Shown here one piece after another: positions 31,085-38,673 of a stretch of DNA of 38,673 bases. The notes under the pieces are model-generated. The model saw only the letters and a list, made by a program, of their open reading frames with translations, was not told the origin of the DNA and did no database searches. The DNA comes from Batkoa obscura (lineage: Eukaryota; Entomophthoromycota; Entomophthoromycetes; Entomophthorales; Batkoaceae), in NCBI GenBank assembly GCA_030770535.1, contig JASVEC010000164.1, forward strand, positions 1 through 38,673. Direction: 5' to 3'. Made by a program: the position numbers and the translations under genes. How positions within the stretch are numbered: the first letter of the stretch is position 1; every line of letters starts with the position of its first letter.

Positions 31085-31189
31085 TATATGGGAATGTATT
31101 TTTTATTTAAGAATTCTACCAACAACCTTTCCACTCAAATTAGCGCTTAAAAATGGAAAAGTAATGGAATAAAGAAAACATCGCCATAT
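31085..31189 (+). mobile_element. Foldback MITE in the upstream flank of the last relic
   Basis: Forward copy TATGGGAATGTATTTTTTAT, CCACTCAAATTAGCGCTTAA, ACATCGCCATA, with TA on both sides. The flank reads CAGAAGTA before and TATCCTTG after. The paralogous flank near 29346 (GGAAGTGGATTTCC) lacks the insert. Confidence 0.85.
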
Positions 31190-31345
31190 CCTTGTAGTTT
31201 GAACAAATAAAGCTAAACTAAAACTAAATCCATGGAATTGATTTGAGTTCATATTTCGTTTTCCTTCCACGGAGTAATTATGTATTAATAAGCCATATTT
31301 TTAAAGACATGTAAGATAAAAATTATTGAACTTTATTAAATAAAA

Positions 31346-31730
31346 ATGAAATGTATTACTATTACTTTTACTAGTATAGCGTCTCCTTTTAACTACCTTG
31401 GTTTAAGGGCTATTGGTGATTTTAAAGGATTATTACATATTCACGAGAGCTAGTCAACTGCTGATGATTATCAATTTGGGTAAAAGATGTCTCAAGCCAA
31501 GCTAAAGATAAAGAGAATTTTATCAAGATTATTAAATATTGTGACAACTTATTCTATGATCTTTTGTATGATGGTAAATATTCAAGCAAGGAACTTAATA
31601 GTGGATGGAGGCTGGTTTCCAGTAGATTCAAGGAAGCATTAGACGAACTTACTCCTAATTAAAAAAATAATAGTGTTGTTTTTTGAAAATGTAACTGCAG
31701 GTTTAATGGGATTTCCATGATAGTTTAAAG
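31346..31730 (+). pseudogene. Small secreted protein family, truncated relic
   Basis: The start is kept (MKCITITFTS), but the signal segment and the DEIIGG stretch are shortened by deletion. It reads LRAIGDFKGLLHIHES and then a stop. The blocks KYCDNLFYDLLYDGKYSS, with KELN, and FKEALDELTPN follow, with further stops and a frame change. Repeat 2 cannot be found, so the relic covers only the first half. Its nearest relative by eye is the intact gene upstream (KELNSG against KELNSE), consistent with a recent tandem copy. Confidence 0.8.
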
Positions 31731-31813
31731 TAGTATCATTACGATAAAAATTTATTTAAATTATATCGCTAATTTTTGTATATCAATTTTATTTGAAATA
31801 TTATAGCATAGTA

Positions 31814-31923
31814 AAATGTGAAGATGTATTTTTGTGTTTAAGAATTTTACTAACAAATTTTCCACTTAAATAGCGCTTGAAAAATGAAAACAATAATGAA
31901 ACTAAAAAAAACACTCCCATATA
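31814..31923 (+). mobile_element. Foldback MITE, first of three in a row
   Basis: Forward copy AAATGTGAAGATGTATTTTTG, CCACTTAAATAGCGCTTGAA, AATAATGAAACTAAAAAAAA, CACTCCCATA. Confidence 0.83.
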
Positions 31924-31938
31924 ATACTTAATTAAAGC

Positions 31939-32046
31939 ATATGAGGATGTATTTTTGTGTTTTTGAATTTTACTAATAATTTTTCTGCTCCAAATAGCGT
32001 TTAAAAGATGGAAAAAAAGTGATGAAGCTAAAAAACACCCCTATAT
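31939..32046 (+). mobile_element. Foldback MITE, second of three in a row
   Basis: Forward copy ATATGAGGATGTATTTTTGTG, CTGCTCCAAATAGCGTTTAA, GATGGAAAAAAAGTGATGAAG, CACCCCTATAT. Begins 15 bp after the previous copy. Confidence 0.84.
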
Positions 32047-32135
32047 GTAAATACATTTTTGAGTTTAAGAGCTCTACATAAGGTACATTTAATACCATTT
32101 AAATTGACAAAAAAAAACAAAGACATCCCCATATG
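32040..32135 (+). mobile_element. Foldback MITE, third of three, degraded
   Basis: The left end overlaps the previous copy's end (CTATATGTAAATACATTTTTG). The middle is unrecognisable, and the right end is excellent (AAAGACATCCCCATAT). Either a worn copy or a copy with a replaced interior. Confidence 0.62.
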
Positions 32136-32514
32136 TTTGTAAGAGAAATTAAACGGTTTTGTTAATTTTTATTTGAAATTTAAAATCAAAAAATGTAAAA
32201 AATAGAATCTTGAGCTTAGATTAAACTATTTAAAAATAAGATAGAACTAAAATTACTCCTCTACAAATAAGTTAGCAATATATTAATTACAAACTTAAGA
32301 TTTGATTTGGTAAAACATCTGCTTTATTAACTAAACACTATTGGTTTGTTTCTGACAATAAAAGTATAAAAGAGATAATAATAATAACCCCAACTTCCAC
32401 AAAAGTATCAAATAATACAAAATTGCAACCCAAACTATAACAAAGACATAATACATCTTGATTATTTATTTAAATTTCTTTTTACAAAAATAATTTAATA
32501 AAAAGTACTTTTAC

Positions 32515-34380
32515 CTAACCTCTTTTCAAAGCCTCATTTTCAACTTTGAGCCTGTGGATTTCCTGTAAAAGTTTAGGTATTCGTTGGTTCTCTTCAATCA
32601 ACCCTTGAAGTTGTTCCTAATCAATTAATAACTAGATAATAAATTAAAAACACATTTTGTTTACCTTTAGTTGGCTCATCTGTTTTAAATAACTTAAATG
32701 TAACTCTTTAATATCTTGTTTTAATTCCATTTTTAACTCCAGCATCATCTCTTCAACTTCATTTCGAAATAATTCTACACCCGCCTGTTTACTTCCTTTA
32801 TCCTCCACCTCTTCTTTATCATCACTTTGGGACATAATAGGTACCTTTATCTCTTCGATCGCCGGCTCTTTGTTTATGCGAGGGGTTATATAAGTGGCAC
32901 TTGTTTTTCTTATTGGTGAAAAAATTCCATTAAACTCACTATTGATAATAGATGGTGAATACATCTTTGATATTGAAGGAGAATCAAAGGTTAAATTTGA
33001 AGGTGATGATGGGTCAAAATTACTTCTACTTCTTTCACTTATTAAGGACATTGGCCTTCCTTTTGTTAGTAAATCTTTTTGGTTGGAATAGCTTATGGTC
33101 ATTGATCGTCGATTATTACTACTCTTTTTCTTTTCTGGTCCTACTTCATCATCTAAACTTATCTTCTGATTGAGGTATAAGATAAATTTTATTGGTACTC
33201 CTTCAGCTAGATGATCAAAATCACTCTGCCATGTTGGCACATTAATATCTTTTAAATCGTACATAATAAGGTGGCCTAGTAAATCAATAAAATATTAAAT
33301 ACTATTTATGTTTGATTAATTAATTAATCTATTACCATTTTCTGTACCCAGCATTAAGCAATTATCAGCAGGGCTAAAAGCAATACAAGTATAGTGCTCT
33401 TTGGTTTCATATACTTTAACTATTCTAATCAAACTTAGTACCATTATTTTAAAACAAACTTAACTTTACTTCATTTTGACCGCATCATAAATCGCAATCC
33501 TACCATCCAGTCCAGTGGAAGCAAGCAAATATTTGTTAAATTTAGAAAATGTAAAAAACACTTTATCTGTTTTATGTTCATTAAATAAAAAGTATTCCCT
33601 ATCACGAAAATGATATACCAAAATTTTGCCATCCTCTAGCAGTAGAGCTGAGCAATCAGAAGCAAATTTAGAGCTGAGGATTTCTTTGACTGGAGAATCT
33701 AATTCCAAATACTGTCTTTGTGACTTATTAAGTTTATCCCCTCGAACCTTGTTATCCTTATAACTTTGAAAATAAATATTTTCATCTAAATTGATATCTA
33801 TAGCACTCATCTCAGTCTCAATCGGGTACCTACTACCCACAACAATTTTATTACTTTTTGTATGAACCTGATATAGTTGTATATGGTGTTTCACTCCTAA
33901 TAAGGCGGTTTGACCTAAATTGATAAACTTACACATCACGATCTCGGTTTCCTTTATCTAATTAAAATATAAGTTAACTAAGTTTTAACTTAATCAATTT
34001 TGCTAAAGTAAAAAAGTAATTACTTTATCTTCTTCTTTAAACACCTGTTTTAAGTCCCATTTTTTGAATCCAGTCAAAACGTTTAAATCTTTTTTCAAGT
34101 CTAAATGAATGCAACCGAAGACCTCTAATTCTTCCCTTAAATTTTTCAAAAAACTTTCCAATTCGTTGAAGTTAAAACACCATGTACAAAACATGGTGTT
34201 TTTGCTTAAGATATATAACTGGTCATTGAAAGGAGATAATTCTAGTTTGTTTATCTCAAAAGGTAACTCTATATTTAATACCGCTTCAAAAATATCAAAT
34301 TGCGTGGAATAAAACCCTACATTGTTGCCCTGTGCATAGATCCAATATTTCATCTCTATCCCTACTGGCTTTCTTTTCAT
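32515..34380 (-). CDS. NEDD1-like WD40 protein with C-terminal coiled coil
   Basis: Five exons on the minus strand, 34380-34024, 33957-33470, 33424-33336, 33275-32665 and 32616-32515, give 1647 bases and 548 residues. All junctions are GT-AG and in phase. The first ~300 residues read as a diverged beta-propeller, clearest at FNKYLLASTGLDGRIAIYDA and at YTCIAFSPADNCLMLGTENG followed by HLIMYDL. A Ser-rich middle follows. A charged coiled coil ends the protein (EVEEMMLELKMELKQDIKEL, then LLQEIHRLKVENEALKRG). Propeller, disordered middle and C-terminal coil is the order of NEDD1/GCP-WD, which recruits gamma-tubulin rings to spindle poles and microtubules. The AFSPxxxxLxxGTxxGxLxxYDL block is typical of it. 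WD40 proteins are easily confused, so the family call is moderate; exon structure is firm. Confidence 0.78.
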
Positions 34381-34931
34381 TAAAAAACGCTTATTTGACT
34401 TTTTAGAATTTTAATTTATTTTGTTGAGGTTTGGTTGCATAAATTGAAGGGTTGCGTAGACCATGATGTTTAATCTAGACTACACTTTTGTACAAAATTA
34501 AATAATTTAATAAAGCAAGGTGATTTTTATCATATGTTAAACTTTACTAGCCAATATCTATATCAATATATACGTTGTATGTTTGAACACTTATTCTTAT
34601 TCATAAGAGGCTAATTTCTATCCCAAATAATTATCTTTGTGAAATAATCACTTGAAATTAAACTATTTTTGTACTTAATATTATTGATCCCTGAAAAATG
34701 TAGACATTTAAAAATTCAAAAGTCAAGTATTTGACATAGTATAGATCTATGGTTTTAGTACAAATTTGATGATGATATGATTGTTAAAAGTGGACTTAAA
34801 AACTCAAATTTTAATTAAAGTACAAAGTAATGCTTACTACTTATTCTCCGTTTTCAATTTTTAAGCCATTCTTTTAAAAATCAAACAAACATTTGTAAAA
34901 TAGAATCTTTGAATATTGATCATTCCTATGA
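34381..34931. other. Gene-free spacer
   Basis: A+T-rich 5' flank of the NEDD1-like gene. No MITE, repeat or RNA gene seen. Confidence 0.6.
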
Positions 34932-35690
34932 TTATTTTTTCCACGAATAAATGCATCTCAACTCAGTAAGTTCATATCTACATGTAGCCAGTAGAAATCC
35001 TTTTCCAACTAAAAATCCAACTGATATTGTTAATTTAGTAAAGAGGACTTCATCATTTGGAATAACAAATAATAAGGTAGTATTTAAATAACGTTTATTA
35101 TTGGGACCTAATAAATAATTGCAGAACATAGCTTCCCTATAAACCCCAGATCTAGTTTCTAATTTCTCTTCTAGTTCTTTGCCTATAAACTTATTTCCAA
35201 AATCTGTCAATAAAGGCAAAATAGTTTCGGAAGTATGCCAAAGTTTTGCAGTTTTTGCTTTTATACCCATTGATCTTCCGTTCATAATTCAACGCTACTT
35301 TTCTATCTTGATCATTTTTGAATCCAATTCCAAATTGAAGCTATCATTTTCTTTAATTATTAGATTATGTTTAAGTTCTCCAGTCACATGCCTTACATAA
35401 TCATTTATATCACCTATCTTGGGCTTCCTATCTTCTATTTTATGTGATGAAAAATCGACACTTAGAAAATCTATTAATACATTATAATAAAGTGAAGTTC
35501 TATAAACTCCAAAGTATATAAAGCCCTGCTGTTTGATGTAGGTTCGGAAAAATCTTAGTTATTGCTACTAGATACCATATATGATTTAGTTTTTTAATGT
35601 TTGATACCGCTTTTACAGCTTTATTTATAGCACCCAAAGCACTGCATTTATGAAATATTAAAATAAATGTACTAGGCCTAAAATATTAGT
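34932..35690 (-). pseudogene. Unrecognised coding remnant
   Basis: A 117-codon ORF (35285-34932, beginning MNGRSMGIKAKTAKLWHTSE) continues upstream into other open stretches in different frames, out to about 35690. Their composition looks coding: hydrophobic and charged residues alternate naturally, with little of the Asn/Lys/Ile bias of random A+T-rich frames. Examples are KAVKAVSNIKKLNHIWYLVA and SHKIEDRKPKIGDINDYVRH. I find no GT-AG pair that would join the main pieces. A degraded gene or an incompletely spliced model are both possible. No motif or family is recognised. Confidence 0.4.
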
Positions 35691-35824
35691 TGAAAAGTGT
35701 TTTAATAATTTAAAGATTCAACTTGAGTTATAAGTTTATTGCTTTATTTGGCCATCTTATTAAAATATTTATTCAACTTATAGTATTATTTATATAGCTT
35801 ATTGTATTATCTGTTTAGTTTATT

Positions 35825-35932
35825 ATATGTATATGTATTTTTGTGTTTAAGAGTTTTACTAATAATTTTTCCACTTAAATGGTGCTTAAAAGATAGAAAA
35901 AATAATGAAGCCAAAAAAAACAGCCCCATATG
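35825..35932 (+). mobile_element. Foldback MITE
   Basis: Forward copy with a worn left end (TATATGTATATGTATTTTTG) but good core and right end: CCACTTAAATGGTGCTTAAA, AATAATGAAGCC, CAGCCCCATA. Confidence 0.83.
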
Positions 35933-36136
35933 GTATTATAAAAATTGACTCAAATTTTTACTGTTTATTCTATAAACCCTAATCTCCTATTATCAATAAT
36001 AGCAAAAATTTTAAATGCACCCAATACACTATATCACTAATGTATCTTTATAAATAAAGCAATATATCAAGCTCGCCTTCGCAAATTTAATTACATAGGT
36101 TAGATATTAGATATTGAATTTTTATGAGGTCTTGTA

Positions 36137-36242
36137 GATAAAGCGCAAATTTTTTTTCGGTTTCATCATTTTTTCCATTTTTTAAGCGCTATTTGAGCAG
36201 AAAGATCGTTAGTAAAATTCTCAAGCAAAATACATCCTCATG
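36137..36242 (-). mobile_element. Foldback MITE
   Basis: Reverse copy: GATAAAGCGCAAATTTTTTT (worn end), TTTTTTAAGCGCTATTTGAG, AGATCGTTAGTAAAATTC, TACATCCTCATG. Confidence 0.8.
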
Positions 36243-37112
36243 GTTTCTTTTATTAGATTTTAGATTTAAGCTATTGATTTATAAATCTCAACTTTTTAGT
36301 TGCTTTTCAGGTCCGTTTTGTGCGCTAGCTTAATAATAGTATCCCTTAGTCTGCATATGATTTATTGACTCCTATATTACTTATTAAGTTTACTGTATTA
36401 CAGTTCAAAATAACACTCTTACTTTGTTATTCTTACACAAAGCTCCTCTTTTTATTACTAAAATAAAAATAGTATTTCAAACAAAAGGCAAATTATGGGA
36501 TCGTCACTAAACATATCTAAATAGATTAAGATATTAAGTTCATCTTGCAATCATTTTATATTAAAGTGAGCATTTAAGCATCTAACTTTAATGTAAAATA
36601 ACGTGAATAAAATGTGAATGTCTTTTCATTTCAGTAATATCTTATCCACTTTTTACGTAGCTTAAATATAAAATTAACTAAATTGGAAAAAATGCCATCA
36701 AATTTCACAAAAAAATAAAACTTTGTAGCATTCATTAGCAGTATTATAAAAATGATAAGAGATTAAATCTGTGAATATCTACATGTCATTTTTCCTATAA
36801 TTTATAATGAATTTATAATATTGTCATATCTATTAAACTCAAGAAAGATAAATCATAATTATCCTATACTTGATAAGAATAATAAACGTCAACTCACAAA
36901 AAACAATTAAAAATGAGTCATTTTTAAAAATTAAATATCAGCAACAAAACATCTCTAAATTGATAAAGTTCCACCTGACATCAATTAGATAGTACGATTA
37001 AATTCTTCTTGATTGGTTCCTAATTAAAAAACAGGTATTAAAATTCGAAGTTTGAAATTTTAAATTAATAATATAAACTAATAGCAATTTCAAATTAAAA
37101 CAATATTAAAAT

Positions 37113-38490
37113 ATGATCAACTCATTAGGTGCTAGTATCGATGGTAAAAACCAATTTGAACAATCAGATGCAAGAGATATTGTATTGCCAAACCACAGGT
37201 CAAATTCTCACTATATTGCGGTAGATGTAAGTATTTTAAAATAAAAGGCAATAAACCTACATATAGTAATAATTCAATCTCAGATAGGGGGCACATTAGC
37301 AAAGATAGTATACTACTTACCAGTAGAAGGTAAAGGTGGTTTAGGCGGGCGTTTAAACTTTGCCAAGTTTCAAACGGATGACGAGGAACAGTGGCTAAGT
37401 TTTATAAAACAACTTTTAGTGAGTTGTCCATCAAATAACGAAATAGCGCTAAGTGCCACTGGAGGTGGAGCACACCTTTATTTTGATAAGTTAAATGAAA
37501 TAATAACACCGAAATCATTCTTGCAATTGGACGAGATGGATTGTTTAATTAACGGGATCGATTATTTTATTAACGAGATACCAAATGAGGTGTTTATTTA
37601 TAACCCAGAGTTTGATAACGCTATGGAATTTGTGCCCAAAGAGGATATTTCATACCCTTATATGGTAAGTTTTTTGATACTTATTTTGATTATGCACTTT
37701 TTATTTCTTTATAAGCTTTTAGTAGACTGTTATTAACATCTTTATTGTTAGTTGGTCAATATTGGATCTGGAGTATCCATAATCTTAGTTACAGCACCTA
37801 ATGAATATAAAAGAGTCAGTGGTACTTCCTTAGGTGGAGGTACCTTTTGGGGTTTGGTTACTTTACTTACAGGAGTAAGATCTTTTGATGGTAAACTAAA
37901 TTTCAATGCTAATTATTTACTCGGAATTAACTTTTTATTTTAAAGAAATGTTAGAATTATCAAAAAAAGGTACAAATAGTAATGTAGATATGTTGGTTGG
38001 AGATATTTATGGTAAACAATATACCAAGATTGGTTTGAAAGCTTCAGCTATTGCTTCTTCAATGGGTAAAGTATACCGTAAAAAATTTATTAGATAGCGA
38101 AGCTAAACTTACCAATCCACCTACGTTTAAAGAAGAAGATATCATTGTATCGCTGTTATATATGGTTAGGTAATTTTCATAATTGTAAATATATACTTTT
38201 ATTCAATTATTTATAATTAGTAATAATATTGGGCAAATTGCTTACTTAAATGCCCTAGAGCATAAAGTCAATCATATTTATTTTGGTGGCTATTTTATAA
38301 GAGGTAATGCTTAATATCACCAATAGTTTGAAGGTCATTAATTGTTCAAGGTCATGACGTTACAATGAACTCATTGAAATATGCAATCCAATTTTGGTCT
38401 AAAGGAAATATGACAGCTAGATTTTTAAGGCACGAAGGATATTTAGGTGCTATGGGTTGCCTATTGAAATTGCAAGATGAACAACCATAA
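37113..38490 (+). CDS. Pantothenate kinase, eukaryotic type (one frame break)
   Basis: Phosphorylates pantothenate, the first step of coenzyme A synthesis; cytosolic. Exons are 37113-37226, 37284-37664, 37752-37890, 37946-38169, 38221-38303 and 38351-38490, about 359 residues. Family blocks in order are [12 protein letters not shown] (phosphate loop, split by intron 1), [29 protein letters not shown] (Glu122 fits the catalytic base), [66 protein letters not shown] and [12 protein letters not shown]. Exon 4 is one base too long: after SSMGKVYRK the frame hits a stop, while the next base phase continues into the conserved [16 protein letters not shown] run of six A at 38080-38085 is the likely place. 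A 28-nt GT-AG micro-intron (38065-38092) would also restore phase. Everything else looks intact. Confidence 0.92.
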
Positions 38491-38673
38491 AGAGATGAAG
38501 AAAAATAAAGAAACGTAAATACAAATGATAAAAAATTAAAACAAATATCGAATTTTAGTTACAATATATACTTTATTTTACAACTTATTTAAACTTTACT
38601 TATTTGTCTTTAAAATTCCATTGCATTTGTTTTAATCGAATACTAAGCTGTGATTCAACAAACTGAAGTCCTT
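38491..38673. other. 3' flank of the pantothenate kinase gene
   Basis: A+T-rich tail with AATAAAG-like sequence just after the stop. Nothing else is supported before the window ends. Confidence 0.5.

Larger units (their letters stand above)
30102..31345. other. Spacer and duplicated upstream flank
   Basis: Contains MITEs at 30449-30554, 30764-30862 and 31085-31189. A fragment of family flank lies at about 30640-30763 (CTAAACCATT...CAATTAAACTACA), and the homologous flank of the final relic starts at about 30862. No other gene is seen. Confidence 0.6.
24540..31730 (+). repeat. Tandem array of small secreted protein units
   Basis: Five same-strand units of one gene family with homologous upstream flanks: relics at 24868, about 26260, 28015 and 31346, and the intact gene at 29532. 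Flanks before the intact gene (29188-29531) and the last relic (30862-31345) align over more than 300 bp, sharing CTATAATATTGAGT, CTCAAGTAGATAAA-like, AATAAATAAAGCTAA-like and CCACGGAATAATTATGTATTAA-like blocks. Parts also match 24540-24713 and 27900-28014, and a further flank fragment lies at about 30640-30763. The unit spacing is about 1.7 kb for the last pair. MITEs lie in the flanks, and no MITE interrupts a coding part. Confidence 0.75.
35691..37112. other. Gene-free spacer with two MITEs
   Basis: A+T-rich spacer upstream of the pantothenate kinase gene. It holds MITEs at 35825-35932 and 36137-36242. No ORF with recognisable content is seen. Confidence 0.65.

Noticed and set aside
24540-31730. 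Array considered as a retroelement or virus-derived insertion
   Set aside because: No reverse transcriptase, integrase, capsid or long terminal repeats; the units are a duplicated host-type secreted gene with its flank.
23348-32135. Regularly repeated short inverted repeats considered as a CRISPR-like array or satellite
   Set aside because: Spacing is irregular, orientation varies, copies carry TA borders and foldback ends; a MITE family explains them.

Overview
The window looks like nuclear DNA of an AT-rich fungus. Genes are compact and cut by short GT-AG introns (about 45-130 bp, donors mostly GTAAGT or GTAAAT). Spacers are very A+T-rich and full of one small inverted-repeat transposon. 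The gene set (poly(A)-binding protein, cohesin loader Scc2, Ssh4/Ear1-like SPRY protein, Nth1, NEDD1-like WD40 protein, eukaryotic pantothenate kinase) fits a fungus, most likely an early-diverging (zygomycete-grade, e.g. entomophthoralean) lineage. That placement is inference; no rRNA or marker here settles it.

Layout. 1-1397: 3' part of a poly(A)-binding protein gene (+). 2059-3369: C2H2 zinc-finger factor (-). 5305-6975: secreted Ser/Thr/Pro-rich protein with three identical 210-bp repeats (-). 8350-8992: decayed member of a small secreted protein family (-). 10432-16598: 16-exon SCC2/NIPBL-type cohesin loader (+). 17342-18152: two-exon membrane SPRY protein with a C-terminal PPxY (-). 20021-21234: four-exon endonuclease III homologue (-). 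21435-21517: tRNA-Leu(AAG) (-). 21710-22972: type II membrane protein with a DUF4097-like repeat domain (-). 24.5-31.7 kb: tandem array of the small secreted protein family, one intact gene (29532-30101) and four relics. 32515-34380: five-exon NEDD1-like protein (-). 34.9-35.7 kb: unrecognised, probably degraded coding remnant (-). 37113-38490: six-exon pantothenate kinase (+) with one apparent reading-frame break.

Exon models were built by hand from splice signals, reading phase and family conservation. Every junction of the SCC2, SPRY, NTH1, NEDD1-like and PanK models keeps phase, apart from the one PanK break.

At least 21 copies of a ~100-110 bp foldback MITE (ends TGGGGATGT / ACATCCCCA, TA on both sides, AGCGCT centre) lie in both orientations between genes. 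None lies in a recognised CDS or intron. Most cluster at 23.3-32.1 kb, among the secreted-protein relics. Paralogous sites without the element show how it inserted.

The housekeeping genes are not functionally linked. The most unusual part is the secreted-protein family: a fast-decaying tandem array whose intact product consists of two ungapped 54-residue helical-looking repeats with three cysteines. I recognise no known family for it.
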